Shown here: positions 53,362 through 63,027 of the stretch, piece by piece
Numbering within the stretch: position 1 is the stretch's first letter
Layout of the letters: each line of letters starts with the position of its first letter
DNA from: Marinilabiliaceae bacterium
GTDB lineage: Bacteria; Bacteroidota; Bacteroidia; Bacteroidales; Marinilabiliaceae
Reading direction: 5' to 3'
Assembly (NCBI GenBank): GCA_016342595.1
Contig: JAEINY010000001.1
Coordinates: 1-64,000, forward strand
Length of the DNA stretch: 64,000 bases
Notes under the pieces: model-generated
The model's database searches: none
The model's input: the letters and a program-made list of their open reading frames with translations, nothing else
Told to the model about the DNA's origin: nothing
Position numbers and translations under genes: made by a program

Positions 53362-55086
53362 ATGAAAAAAACAAGAATCAACCTCTTTGCATCCTTGGCC
53401 CTTGCTGTTGTTATGGCGAGTTGTGCTGGGTTGGATAAGATGAAACAAAAAGCCGAGGCTGTTAAGTATACAGTTAATCCTGAAGTACTTGAAGCTCATG
53501 CCGGCAAAGTTGATGTTGAAGTAAAAGTTCAGATTCCTGAGAAATTCTTCGACAAAAAAGTTGTGTTGGAAGCTACTCCTGTATTAGTGTATGAAGGAGG
53601 CGAGACTGCTTTCCCATCTTATCGTTTACAAGGCGAAGATGTTGAAGGTAATGATAAAGCGATTTCGTATTTGAACGGTGGTTCATTCACTTACAATGGT
53701 TCTGTACCTTACAATGCCAACATGAAAGTGTCTGATTTAGTAGTTCGCATTAAAGCTACCAAAGGTGAAAACACTGCTGATTTCGATCCTCAAAAAATCG
53801 CTGACGGTGTGGTTTCAACTTCTGCTTTAGTAAAAGACGAAGGTGCATTGGCGGCTATTGGAGATGATAGCTTCCAGAGAATTATTCCGGAAGAAAAAAT
53901 GGCTGACATCTTTTTCTTGATTCAGCAGGCTAACATCCGTGGTACTGAGTTAAGAAAAGAAGAGATCGCTATATTGAAAGATTTCATCAAAGACGCTCAG
54001 GCTGCTGAAAACAGAGAATTCAAAGGTGTTGATATTTCTGCTTATGCATCACCTGACGGACCAACTGACTTGAATACCAGACTGGCTTCTAAACGTGAAG
54101 AGGTAGCTAAGAAGTATTTATCTCGCGAATTGAAAAAAGCAAAAGTAGAAGGTGCTAAAGAAGAGGCTTTCTTCAACTTGAAGAATACTCCTGAAGATTG
54201 GGAAGGTTTCAAAGCGTTGATGGAAAAATCTAACATTCAGGATAAGGAATTGATTCTACGCGTTCTTTCTATGTACAGCGATCCTGAAGTACGTGAGCGT
54301 GAGATCAAGAATATGTCAGAAACTTTCGAAGTAATCGCTGATGATATTCTTCCTAAGCTGCGTCGTTCTAAAATGACTGTTAACGTAGATGTAATTGGTA
54401 AAACAGATGAGCAGATTTCTGATCTTGCTAAAAACAATCCTACTGAGTTGAATATTGAAGAGTTGCTTTATGCTGCTACTTTGGTTGAAAATGTTGACGA
54501 ACAATTAGCTATTTATAAAGCTGCTGCTGCTAAATATCCTAAATGTTGGAGAGCTCAGAACAACATTGGTGTTGCTAGCTACCAAAAAGGTGACTTAGCG
54601 GCTGCTAAAACTGCTTTTGAAAAAGCTAACTCTGTAAAAGGTGGTGTTGCTGAAGTTCAAAATAACTTAGGTGTTATTGCTCTTCGTGAAGGTGACTTGG
54701 CGAAAGCTGAAGAGTTCTTCGGAGCTGCTGCTGGTGCAGGTGCTGAGTTGGACAACAACTTAGGTATAGTTGCTATTCACAAAGGTGATTATGATGCTGC
54801 TGTGCGTTACTTTGGTAACAGTACTGCTTGTAATGCTGGTCTAGCTAAAATATTAGCAGGTAAATATGACGCTGCATTGTCTACTTTGAATGCTAACACT
54901 TTGGAAAATGGTTTCAAATATTACCTGAAAGCTATTGTTGGTGCCAGAACTGGTGAAAACGACTTGTTGTTCGACAACTTGCGTAAAGCCACTGAGTTGG
55001 ATGCTAAATACAAAGCTTACGCAGTAAAAGATTTGGAATTCGGTAAATTCTTCGAAGATGCTACTTTCAAATCAATCGTTCAGTAA
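53362..55086 (+). CDS. TPR-containing lipoprotein with OmpA-like middle segment
   Basis: 574 aa. Lipoprotein signal with lipobox VVMASC (Cys21). N-terminal beta-rich domain (about 35-140), a middle region that looks OmpA-like (VDISAYASPDGPTDLNTRLASKREE, about 225-250), and C-terminal TPRs (about 385-550; NIGVASYQKGDLAAAKTAFE, NNLGVIALREGDLAKAEEFF). Proteins of this build are common and abundant in Bacteroidales envelopes; function is not established. Its Lys- and Ala-rich, regular codon use suggests high expression. Own promoter and terminator. Confidence 0.75.
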   Translation: MKKTRINLFASLALAVVMASCAGLDKMKQKAEAVKYTVNPEVLEAHAGKVDVEVKVQIPEKFFDKKVVLEATPVLVYEGGETAFPSYRLQGEDVEGNDKAISYLNGGSFTYNGSVPYNANMKVSDLVVRIKATKGENTADFDPQKIADGVVSTSALVKDEGALAAIGDDSFQRIIPEEKMADIFFLIQQANIRGTELRKEEIAILKDFIKDAQAAENREFKGVDISAYASPDGPTDLNTRLASKREEVAKKYLSRELKKAKVEGAKEEAFFNLKNTPEDWEGFKALMEKSNIQDKELILRVLSMYSDPEVREREIKNMSETFEVIADDILPKLRRSKMTVNVDVIGKTDEQISDLAKNNPTELNIEELLYAATLVENVDEQLAIYKAAAAKYPKCWRAQNNIGVASYQKGDLAAAKTAFEKANSVKGGVAEVQNNLGVIALREGDLAKAEEFFGAAAGAGAELDNNLGIVAIHKGDYDAAVRYFGNSTACNAGLAKILAGKYDAALSTLNANTLENGFKYYLKAIVGARTGENDLLFDNLRKATELDAKYKAYAVKDLEFGKFFEDATFKSIVQ

Positions 55087-55110
55087 TTATTACACATACT
55101 GATATACAAG

Positions 55111-55140
55111 AAAGGGTGATCATTTGATCACCCTTTTTTT
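55111..55140 (+). terminator. Terminator of the TPR lipoprotein gene
   Basis: AAAGGGTGATC - ATTT - GATCACCCTTT, then a T run; 24 bp after the stop. Confidence 0.92.
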
Positions 55141-55141
55141 G

Positions 55142-55193
55142 TTTATTCACGGGATGACTAGCAAAAAGTAGTGTTAGTCATCCCGTGAATAAA
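55142..55193. repeat. Palindrome of the TTCAnnGGGTGACTAA family
   Basis: Arms 55142-55160 (TTTATTCACGGGATGACTA) and 55175-55193, perfect over 19 bp, loop 14 nt. It ends one base before the stop codon of the minus-strand methyltransferase gene and directly follows the terminator above. Confidence 0.88.
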
Positions 55194-55194
55194 G

Positions 55195-55725
55195 TTATTG
55201 TGATAGCTTCCTGAATAACTCCCACAATACAATACCTGCAGTCACTGATACATTAAACGAGTGTTTTGTTCCAAATTGGGGTATTTCAATGCACACATCA
55301 CTCATGTTGATAACTTCTTGCTGAACACCTTTTACTTCATTTCCCAAAATGATAGCATATTTTTTTTCTTTTGAAGGCTCAAAATTCAGTAGGGAAGTGC
55401 TATTTTCCACTTGTTCAATACTACAAATCGTATAGTCTTGTTGTTTGAGTTGAGTAACGGCATCTTCAGTCTTCTCAAAATATTCCCACTCCACTGTCTC
55501 TTCCGCACCCAGTGCTGTTTTTCGTATTTCATTGTGAGGAGGCGTTGCCGTGATGCCACAAAGAATAATTTTTTCCACCAATAAGGCATCGGAAGTACGG
55601 AAGACTGATCCTACATTATTCAGGCTTCTTACATTATCTAAAATAACGGTTAGCGGAGTTTTATCCGTTGTTTTAAACTCATCCACCGTTAAACGGTTTA
55701 ATTCTTTATTCTTTAGTTTTCTCAT
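55195..55725 (-). CDS. TrmH/SpoU family RNA 2'-O-methyltransferase
   Basis: 176 aa from ATG 55725 (MRKLKNKELNRLTVDEFK); a longer frame to 55821 is unlikely because a promoter-like TATTTTTG lies at 55751-55744, within it. Knotted SPOUT fold: motif 1 DNVRSLNNVGSVFRTSDA, motif 2 IILGNEVKGV, motif 3 HSFNVSVTAGIVLWELF. It methylates a ribose in tRNA or rRNA using SAM; the exact site is not known. Confidence 0.9.
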   Translation of the reverse strand: MRKLKNKELNRLTVDEFKTTDKTPLTVILDNVRSLNNVGSVFRTSDALLVEKIILCGITATPPHNEIRKTALGAEETVEWEYFEKTEDAVTQLKQQDYTICSIEQVENSTSLLNFEPSKEKKYAIILGNEVKGVQQEVINMSDVCIEIPQFGTKHSFNVSVTAGIVLWELFRKLSQ

Positions 55726-55743
55726 TCTTCCCGATTTTGACAA

Positions 55744-55751
55744 CAAAAATA
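55744..55751 (-). promoter_or_regulatory. -7 element for the methyltransferase gene
   Basis: The minus strand reads TATTTTTG 18 bp upstream of the chosen start. No clear TTG at -33. Confidence 0.5.
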
Positions 55752-55832
55752 GCACTATTCCTGTTTTTAAATATAATTGTTGAAAGAAGCATGCATAATT
55801 CAGCATAAATGCAATAAACAAAATCCCTTAAT

Positions 55833-57023
55833 ATGAATATTCACGAATACCAAGGAAAAGAAATCTTAAAATCATTTGGTGTCTCCATACAAGAAGGCAT
55901 CATTGCCGATACCCCCGAAAAGGCTGTTGAGGCAGCCAAACAATTACAAGCAGAAACCGGTACCGGATGGTGGGTTATTAAAGCGCAGATTCATGCTGGA
56001 GGCCGTGGTAAAGGAGGCGGTGTAAAACTCGCAAAATCATTGGTGGAAGTAAAAGAACGAGCCAGTGATATTCTGGGGATGACGCTGGTCACCCATCAAA
56101 CAGGACCTGAAGGTAAAGTGGTACATAAGGTACTCATTGCACAGGATGTCTATTATCCCGGCGAAACTGAGACGGAAGAATATTACATGAGTGTATTGTT
56201 GAACCGTCAAACAGGACGTAACATCATCATGTATTCGCCTGAAGGAGGAATGGATATTGAAGAAGTTGCTGAAAGAACACCGGAACTGATTTATAAGGAA
56301 GAGGTAGAGCCGGGAATCGGTCTGCAACCCTTTCAGGCGCGTAAAATTGCTTTTAATTTAGGATTGTCAGGCAAGGCCTTCAAGGAGATGGTTAAGTTCG
56401 TGAATGCACTTTATAAAGCGTATTTAGGAACGGATGCTTCTATGTTTGAAATCAATCCGGTATTAAAAACTTCTGATCATCTTATTTTAGCTGTGGATGC
56501 CAAAGTAAACCTGGATGATAATGCCTTGTTCAGGCATCCCGATTATGAAGCGATGCGTGATTTGAATGAAGAAGATTCAGCTGAGACTGAAGCAGCAAAG
56601 AGTAACCTGAATTTTGTGAAGTTAGATGGTAATGTGGGTTGTATGGTGAATGGGGCCGGATTAGCCATGGCAACAATGGATATTATTAAGTTATCGGGTG
56701 GTGAACCAGCCAACTTTTTAGATGTAGGTGGGGGTGCCAATGCCACAACGGTTGAAGCAGGGCTTAAAATTATCTTGAATGATCAAAATGTAAAGGCCAT
56801 CCTGATCAATATATTTGGGGGGATCGTGCGATGCGATCGCGTAGCTCAAGGTGTGGTGGAAGCTTACAATAAGATTGGTGAGATTTCTGTGCCAATTATT
56901 GTCCGACTTCAAGGTACCAATGCCGAAGGGGGAAAGAAAATTATTGATGAGTCGGGACTGAAAGTGTATTCAGCCATTACGCTTAAAGAAGCTTCTGAAT
57001 TGGTTCAGAAATTGGTGGGGTAG
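55833..57023 (+). CDS. sucC: Succinyl-CoA ligase (ADP-forming) subunit beta
   Basis: 396 aa. Couples succinyl-CoA to ADP or GDP phosphorylation in the TCA cycle. ATP-grasp part (MNIHEYQGKEILKSFGV; AQIHAGGRGKGGGVKLAKS; EINPVL), then the CoA-ligase domain with LDVGGGANATTVEAGLKIIL and NIFGGIVRCDRVAQGV. sucD is not adjacent, so the alpha subunit must be elsewhere. The partner stem-loop at 57035 follows directly. Confidence 0.93.
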   Translation: MNIHEYQGKEILKSFGVSIQEGIIADTPEKAVEAAKQLQAETGTGWWVIKAQIHAGGRGKGGGVKLAKSLVEVKERASDILGMTLVTHQTGPEGKVVHKVLIAQDVYYPGETETEEYYMSVLLNRQTGRNIIMYSPEGGMDIEEVAERTPELIYKEEVEPGIGLQPFQARKIAFNLGLSGKAFKEMVKFVNALYKAYLGTDASMFEINPVLKTSDHLILAVDAKVNLDDNALFRHPDYEAMRDLNEEDSAETEAAKSNLNFVKLDGNVGCMVNGAGLAMATMDIIKLSGGEPANFLDVGGGANATTVEAGLKIILNDQNVKAILINIFGGIVRCDRVAQGVVEAYNKIGEISVPIIVRLQGTNAEGGKKIIDESGLKVYSAITLKEASELVQKLVG

Positions 57024-57034
57024 TTTAAGAAAAG

Positions 57035-57082
57035 TATTCAGGGGGTGACTAAAGAATTACGTTCTTAGTCACCCCCTGAATA
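57035..57082. repeat. Palindrome of the TTCAnnGGGTGACTAA family, between convergent genes
   Basis: Arms 57035-57052 (TATTCAGGGGGTGACTAA) and 57065-57082 are perfect over 18 bp, loop 12 nt. It fills the space between the sucC stop (57023) and the arcA stop (57093), so may end both transcripts. Confidence 0.9.
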
Positions 57083-57092
57083 GTTATAATTA

Positions 57093-58355
57093 TTACCATT
57101 TAACCGGTTTGCGACGCACTGGCATCGTCATGCATCGGGCACCACCGCCCCCACGGGATAATTCTGATCCACCAATGGTCACCACATATTTTTCGTAGTC
57201 TTTCAGATTAATTTTGCCGGAAATCACATCATTGGCCCGGATAATCTCAAAACCATTTTTATTCATTTCCTCCATGGTATGCACATTACGGGCATAACCT
57301 AATACTTTACCTGGTCCCATGGCGAAAAAGTTAGCACCACTGTGCCATTGTTCGCGCTCTTGTACCCAAATATCTTTGGATCCACCGCAATAAATTGGTT
57401 TCAGATCCATGCCTAATTCTTTTAGGCACGCAACCAGGTTATCTTTTTTCTCAATGGAAGCCACTTCGCCATTATCAACAGTGATAAGAATCGTGCTGTA
57501 TTTGCTCGATTTCATAATCAGCGGTTCGTACACCATACACGCATTTTTATCCAGGAAGGTAAACACCATGTCCAGGTGGATAAAGGATTCAGGCGTATGG
57601 GGTAATTGCTGAACCACCACATACTGACGCTCTTTTTTGTGCTTCAACTGATTCACAATAAAATCAATTCCCTGCGTAGTTGTCCGGGCACTGCTTCCGA
57701 TTACCGTAACATCATTACGGGCAATCAAAACATCTCCACCTTCAATGGTTGTTTCTGTACCGACGTTGTAAAAATTCAACGGATTAACAGTGGTTGTTTT
57801 GAAATGCTGTGAGTGATTGAAAATAGCTTCCATCACGATGGCTTCACGCTCTCTGATGCGATTGGCCATTTTAGAGATTAATACTTTATCACCCATTGTC
57901 ACACTGGCGTCACGGGTGAAAAAGAAATTATGCAAAGGACGCAAGGAGTATCGATCATCGGCCAGGAAGGTGGTCAATGAATCTTTTTTCAAGACTACGC
58001 CCTCAATCAACTGACGTGCTAACTCTAGCGATGATAAATCTAAAAGATCTTCTTTAATGTTCAATACTTGCTCAAAAGCACAGATCTTTTCAATAAGGCT
58101 AAGCCTGATTTTTGGATGCTCCAATATCTCCGCCAGCAAGTTTTTAATCTGGTAGGTTTGGGTTACCCGGCTTAAAACGCCTTCCAGCTGTTGATATTCT
58201 TCAACAGCTACCGAGAGGTTTAGGATATCGCTGTAAAGCGCGCGCTCGGCATTGGAGGGAGTCATGTTCTCCACCTCTTTACCCGGCGTATGTAAAATAA
58301 CGCCTTCTAAATCTCCAATCTCTGAAAAAACGCCTGTTTCAATCGTTTTGATCAT
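57093..58355 (-). CDS. arcA: Arginine deiminase
   Basis: 420 aa. Hydrolyses arginine to citrulline and ammonia. Motifs: FFTRDASVTMGD, TTIEGGDVLIARND, HLDMVFTFLD with the catalytic His/Asp, and the nucleophile Cys408 in RGGGGARCMTMPVRR. Length is normal. No arcB or arcC neighbours, so the rest of the ADI pathway is elsewhere or absent. Confidence 0.92.
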   Translation of the reverse strand: MIKTIETGVFSEIGDLEGVILHTPGKEVENMTPSNAERALYSDILNLSVAVEEYQQLEGVLSRVTQTYQIKNLLAEILEHPKIRLSLIEKICAFEQVLNIKEDLLDLSSLELARQLIEGVVLKKDSLTTFLADDRYSLRPLHNFFFTRDASVTMGDKVLISKMANRIREREAIVMEAIFNHSQHFKTTTVNPLNFYNVGTETTIEGGDVLIARNDVTVIGSSARTTTQGIDFIVNQLKHKKERQYVVVQQLPHTPESFIHLDMVFTFLDKNACMVYEPLIMKSSKYSTILITVDNGEVASIEKKDNLVACLKELGMDLKPIYCGGSKDIWVQEREQWHSGANFFAMGPGKVLGYARNVHTMEEMNKNGFEIIRANDVISGKINLKDYEKYVVTIGGSELSRGGGGARCMTMPVRRKPVKW

Positions 58356-58471
58356 TGTTGAATAGGTTTATTTTTAGGTATGTGTTCTTCTTCTGGCCGC
58401 GAATTTAATAAGCCTATTGATCTAAAAAAATGATCCTTCTTCTTTATTTGATCGAAACGGGGGGTAATTCA

Positions 58472-59695
58472 TTATTTTGAAGGCGAAAAGCTAAAGGCCA
58501 TCGGTGGTTGAAGCGGTATTTTATTTTTTATCTTTTCCAGGCTCCATTCTTCCATCAGAGCCAGTTGATAGGTTTTAGCCCGCTCGCCATCATTTATCAT
58601 CACTGCTGCTTTTAATTTGTCATCTTTAAAATAAAATATACGTTGCACATCGCCTGCTTCTTCATTAATAATTTCCATTTCATCAGGTATCACTGACTCA
58701 TAAGCTGCTGAAAACAGAAACAGGTTGAAAACTTCGGTTTTAAGACGGAAAGGAGGCGCCTCGAATTTCATGTAATAATTATTGACATTTTGAGCGACAA
58801 TTTTTCCTTGATATTCGGCTGCGTGCCAAAGACCTGAGATATAACCACCGGGGTGTTGCGATACATCCCCTGCAGCATAAATATGAGGATGCGATGTTTG
58901 AAGCCATTTATTAACAACAATACCGCGATCCGTTTCGAGTCCGGCTTCAGTGGCCAATGTTATATTCGGAATGGCACCCGCGCAAGCTACTAAGGCATCA
59001 AATACGTAGGATTGTCCTTTTATGACTACCTCATACCGGCCTTTCTGATTTTTATGCACCGACGATATGTTAATACCTCCAATAAATTCCACCTCTTTTT
59101 TCTTCATTTCCGTTTTTAAGATATCCGTAATGGAGGCCGGGAAAAGTTTCTGCATGGGATGAGGGAGGCGATTTACAATCACTACTTTTTTCCCTTTGCG
59201 AACAAGCTGATCAGCTGTTTCAATGCCCTCCACGCCGGCACCGATGATGAGGAAGGCGTGCGCTTCTTTGGAGGTGGCAATCAACTTTTCAACATCAATG
59301 GCATTTTGAACTTTGTGGTATTCATTTAAAGTGAGTCCTGATATTTGTGGGATAACAGAAGTTGCGCCGGTAGCTATGAGCAGCCGGCCAAAGGTGAACT
59401 GATGTTTGCCTTTGGTGGATATCGTTTTATCATCGGGATTTAGATTCACGACCCAATCCAGTAATAAATCCACATTGTTTTGGGCATACCATTTTTCATC
59501 AGCCAATCGAAACTCTTCTTTATCGAAGCCACGAATAATGTGTTTGTTAATTTTAGTACGCTTGTAAGGCAGCCGATCTTCACCCGAAACCAGTAAGATG
59601 CGCGTGTCTTTATCAAACTCTCTGAATGTTTTGATGGCACTATAAGCAGTGATGCTGCCACCAATGATTATGAATGGATAATGTGATTCAACCAT
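58472..59695 (-). CDS. FAD-dependent pyridine-nucleotide oxidoreductase
   Basis: 407 aa. FAD-binding start PFIIIGGSITAYSAIKTFRE (GGS at the dinucleotide loop where GxGxxG is usual), NAD-binding domain FLIIGAGVEGIETADQLV (about 147-164), and the second FAD motif HPHIYAAGDVSQHPGG. Resembles rubredoxin/ferredoxin reductases and the N-terminal part of nitrite reductase NirB. The electron acceptor is unknown. Divergent from the DUF2490-like gene. Confidence 0.85.
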   Translation of the reverse strand: MVESHYPFIIIGGSITAYSAIKTFREFDKDTRILLVSGEDRLPYKRTKINKHIIRGFDKEEFRLADEKWYAQNNVDLLLDWVVNLNPDDKTISTKGKHQFTFGRLLIATGATSVIPQISGLTLNEYHKVQNAIDVEKLIATSKEAHAFLIIGAGVEGIETADQLVRKGKKVVIVNRLPHPMQKLFPASITDILKTEMKKKEVEFIGGINISSVHKNQKGRYEVVIKGQSYVFDALVACAGAIPNITLATEAGLETDRGIVVNKWLQTSHPHIYAAGDVSQHPGGYISGLWHAAEYQGKIVAQNVNNYYMKFEAPPFRLKTEVFNLFLFSAAYESVIPDEMEIINEEAGDVQRIFYFKDDKLKAAVMINDGERAKTYQLALMEEWSLEKIKNKIPLQPPMAFSFSPSK

Positions 59696-59785
59696 AGCTC
59701 TGAATTTTCCTTTTTCTAGAATCTGTGCGGTTTTCGTATATTCGCTTTTTCTTTATAACAATTTAAAGTTCGTTGGGTTGACGGT

Positions 59786-60490
59786 ATGAGAAGGTACTTG
59801 CTTTTTTTATTTCTATGTTGTGTGGGATTTCCTGTTATCCTACATTCGCAAAATGCTGAAATACGGGTTTTGTATAAAGAATCAATCCGATTTAATGAGT
59901 TTTACAAATTAGGCCTTGATGCCGGGCCATATATTGGTTTTGGCAGTAACGACTGGATGCGCTACGGTATCAGAGGGAGCCTGGAACGTAAATTATCCGA
60001 CCGTTGTGCCGTTGATTTAGGATTTATGTATAACCATGTGGATATGGATGAATCCGTACGTCATGAATACCGGCCCCATCAATCATTGCATGTGCGCCTT
60101 TCTTTATTGCAGGCTATGGTCATCAAACAGCGCCTTCGTTTGGAAGAGCGCTTATTTAAAGTGAAAGGTGATTCTGAAACGGATTTCTCAACACGTTTAA
60201 GATATCGGGTTAGCGCTCGAAGTGGTTTTAATGGGAAACCAGTTCAGCCTAAGGCAATGTATTATGCCCTTTCTGCCGAATGGAATATGAATGTGATAAA
60301 GAAATCGGAGACGGATGCCCGCATTGAACGTGGCCGATACGGGGTTGGATTGGGCTATCAATTTAATACGCGTTGGGAGACTAACCTGAATTGGTTTTAT
60401 CAAGCGGTTTATAAGACGGAAGTGAAATCACGTACATCATTGAATATTTTTGAATTTTCCTTACGTCACACATTATGGAATAAATCCTAA
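59786..60490 (+). CDS. Outer-membrane beta-barrel protein, DUF2490-like
   Basis: 234 aa, signal peptide (about 1-22, ends near ILHSQ). Alternating strands typical of a small barrel: DWMRYGIRGSLERKLSDRCAVDLGF, SETDFSTRLRYRVSARSGF, GVGLGYQFNTRWETNLNWFYQ. It fits DUF2490-type proteins; function unknown. The octaheme cytochrome gene begins 78 bp later, so the two may be one transcription unit. Confidence 0.7.
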   Translation: MRRYLLFLFLCCVGFPVILHSQNAEIRVLYKESIRFNEFYKLGLDAGPYIGFGSNDWMRYGIRGSLERKLSDRCAVDLGFMYNHVDMDESVRHEYRPHQSLHVRLSLLQAMVIKQRLRLEERLFKVKGDSETDFSTRLRYRVSARSGFNGKPVQPKAMYYALSAEWNMNVIKKSETDARIERGRYGVGLGYQFNTRWETNLNWFYQAVYKTEVKSRTSLNIFEFSLRHTLWNKS

Positions 60491-60568
60491 ATTGCTGCGT
60501 TAGAGATTTAGAAAAGAAATTGGGTAGTCCGTCATCCGGAAAAATATAATATCAAATACATCATCAGA

Positions 60569-62926
60569 ATGAAAAGAAAAGGAATTGTGCTCGTTGTCAT
60601 ATTAGCTGCTGTGGCAGGCATTATATGGGTGGCCTTACCCTTGTTTACAGGGGGTAATCAAACCGCGGAAAGTGAAGCGGATTATTATGGATCGGTAGGC
60701 TGTAAGCAGTGTCACGAACGCTTTTATGAACTGTGGGGTGATTCACATCATGGCCTGGCCATGCAGAATATGACGCCGGAGTTTGTTAAGAACACAGTGT
60801 TGGCACAATGCCCTGAAATTGCTGTGGATAGTTCGCTTTTTCATGTGGAGATTCAGCAGGATAGTTTGGTGTTTATTGAGCTTGGTCCGGAAGGAAAGAA
60901 AGAATATACCGCTACTATCGCATTGGGGGGTAAAAATGTGTATTACTTCTTAACACCCTTTGAAAAAGGGCGCTTGCAAGTGTTACCACTGGCTTATGAT
61001 CTCAATAAAAAAGAATGGTATAACAATCCCCAAAGTGCCATGCGCCATTTCACCGAAGGCAGTGATGATGAAGCCCTGCCCTGGAAACACATTGGATTTA
61101 CCTATAATACATCCTGCTACAGTTGTCACGTCAGTCAGTTGGAGAATAATTTTAATTTGGCTTCTAATTCTTATCAATCCAGCTGGAAAGAGAATGGAAT
61201 TAATTGTGAAACCTGCCATGGCCCCAGTGCCGAGCACGTGCGGGTGTGCATGGAAGCCGGTGAAGGCAATGTACCGGAAGATTTGAAACTGATTGTCACC
61301 AGCACCTTTACCCATGAGCAGCAAAATGATGCCTGTGCGCCTTGTCATGCTAAGATGAGTCCGATTACTTCTTCGTTTCCTCCGGGTGAGCGCTTCTTTG
61401 ATCATTATAATTTAACGACCCTTGAAAGCCGCGACTTCTATCCTGATGGACGCGACCTGGGTGAAAATTATACACATACCACCTGGATGATGAGTGGATG
61501 TACCCAGTCGGGGCAGTTGGATTGTGTGCATTGTCACACGTCCAGCGGGCGTTACCGGTTTAAGAATGAAAATTTCAATGATGCTTGTGCGTCTTGTCAC
61601 AGTGATATTGCCACGAATGTGGAGGCCCATGCACATCACCCTGTTGACTCGGAAGGGGCCAGGTGTATCTCGTGTCACATGCCAATGACCGAATTTGCGC
61701 GGATGCATCGCAGCGATCATTCCATGCGTCCACCGGCTCCCTTGGCCACCAAAGAGTTTGGTTCGCCTAATTCCTGTAATATTTGTCACACTGATAAAAC
61801 GCCTGACTGGGCCAATCAACACCTGGTGAAATGGAATAAAACAAAACATCAGGATGAATTATTAATACGTGGGCGATTGATGCGCCAGGCCCGTGATAAT
61901 AATTGGAAGAACCTGGAGCAGATGTTAGCGTTTGTGGATGAGGGGAAATTTGATGAGGTATTCACCAATTCGATGATCCGCTTGTTGCAGAATTGTGAGA
62001 ATACGAAAAAATGGCCTACCGTCTACCGTGCCTTGAAGCATGATTCGCCATTGGTGCGTGCCTCGGCAGCGGTATCGTTCTCTTACCAGCAATTGCCAGG
62101 TATGGTGGATAGTTTATTGCCGCTCACCAGTGATGATTACCGGTTGGTACGCGTCTTAACAGCTGAGGCTTTATCGACTTTGCCCGATGAATTACTGGAG
62201 GGTAAACGTACGCCGTCCTATACCAAAGCATTGAATGAATACATTACGTCTCGTACATCACGTCCGGATGACTGGGCAGCCCATGCCGCTTTGGGGAATT
62301 ATTATTTCAACCGGAATGATTTCGACAAGGCGCTCACTCATTTTGACAATAGCTCTAAAATTTATCCTGAAAATATTGGGGCTTTTGTGAATAGTGGTTT
62401 GATTCATTCCATGACCGGCCAGCCAGAGAAAGCGGAGCAGCAATTCAAAAAAGCCATTAAAGTTGATCCGGAGAATGAAGCGACTAATCTCAATTATGCC
62501 TTGTTATTGGGCGAAATGGGTAAAATGGATGAAGCCGAGAAGATGTATCGAAAAGTATTGGCCATTAATGAAGAATCGGCTGTGGCGGCGTTTAACCTGA
62601 GTGTGTTGGTGGCACCGAAAAATCCCAAAGAATCATTGGGGTTTGCTCAGACAGCCTGGGAATTACAAAATGATAATCCCAAATATGGATATACCTACGG
62701 TTACTATCTGTTTGCACAAGGTCAGAAGCAACAAGCCTTAAGAACATTGGAAAGCGTTTTGAAATTGCATCCTGATTATGTAGACACGTATTTCTTGTTA
62801 GCGGATCTTTATACCAAAAACGGCCAAGCTGACAAAGCCAAAGCGGTGCTGGGCAAAGGGGTGGCTAATGCCAATTTGCAGCAGCAAGTAAGGGTGCAGA
62901 TGCAGCAGTTATTAAGTCAGAAGTAA
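60569..62926 (+). CDS. Octaheme c-type cytochrome with HEAT-like and TPR domains
   Basis: 785 aa. An N-terminal helix (about 5-27) anchors it; the rest should be periplasmic. Eight CxxCH heme sites: CKQCH (45-49), CYSCH, CETCH, CAPCH, CVHCH, CASCH, CISCH, CNICH. After about residue 440 the heme part ends and helical repeats follow; from about 560 these are clear TPRs (AAHAALGNYYFNRNDFDKALTH, EKAEQQFKKAIKVDPENEATN). The cytochrome c554/multiheme family donates or accepts electrons; in Bacteroidota it lies near respiratory genes. Substrate unknown; no NrfA-type CxxCK seen. Confidence 0.9.
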   Translation: MKRKGIVLVVILAAVAGIIWVALPLFTGGNQTAESEADYYGSVGCKQCHERFYELWGDSHHGLAMQNMTPEFVKNTVLAQCPEIAVDSSLFHVEIQQDSLVFIELGPEGKKEYTATIALGGKNVYYFLTPFEKGRLQVLPLAYDLNKKEWYNNPQSAMRHFTEGSDDEALPWKHIGFTYNTSCYSCHVSQLENNFNLASNSYQSSWKENGINCETCHGPSAEHVRVCMEAGEGNVPEDLKLIVTSTFTHEQQNDACAPCHAKMSPITSSFPPGERFFDHYNLTTLESRDFYPDGRDLGENYTHTTWMMSGCTQSGQLDCVHCHTSSGRYRFKNENFNDACASCHSDIATNVEAHAHHPVDSEGARCISCHMPMTEFARMHRSDHSMRPPAPLATKEFGSPNSCNICHTDKTPDWANQHLVKWNKTKHQDELLIRGRLMRQARDNNWKNLEQMLAFVDEGKFDEVFTNSMIRLLQNCENTKKWPTVYRALKHDSPLVRASAAVSFSYQQLPGMVDSLLPLTSDDYRLVRVLTAEALSTLPDELLEGKRTPSYTKALNEYITSRTSRPDDWAAHAALGNYYFNRNDFDKALTHFDNSSKIYPENIGAFVNSGLIHSMTGQPEKAEQQFKKAIKVDPENEATNLNYALLLGEMGKMDEAEKMYRKVLAINEESAVAAFNLSVLVAPKNPKESLGFAQTAWELQNDNPKYGYTYGYYLFAQGQKQQALRTLESVLKLHPDYVDTYFLLADLYTKNGQADKAKAVLGKGVANANLQQQVRVQMQQLLSQK

Positions 62927-62952
62927 GAGATATCCCCAGGCTTCAGCCTCTT

Positions 62953-62998
62953 ATTCAGTGGGTGACTCAGACAATCATTACTTAGTCACCCGCTGAAT
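62953..62998. repeat. Palindrome of the TTCAnnGGGTGACTAA family
   Basis: Arms 62953-62970 (ATTCAGTGGGTGACTCAG) and 62981-62998 pair at 16 of 18 positions with one of the two remaining being a G-T pair. First of three elements after the cytochrome gene. Confidence 0.8.
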
Positions 62999-63000
62999 AC

Positions 63001-63016
63001 TGAACGGGTGACTCAG
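63001..63016. repeat. Solitary half-element of the same family
   Basis: TGAACGGGTGACTCAG, without a facing arm within the usual distance. It lies between two full palindromes. Confidence 0.55.
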
Positions 63017-63027
63017 ATAATATTTTT

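Noticed and set aside
55726-55821. Longer start for the TrmH-type methyltransferase
   Set aside because: A TATTTTTG promoter element lies inside this stretch, and the family begins at 55725.
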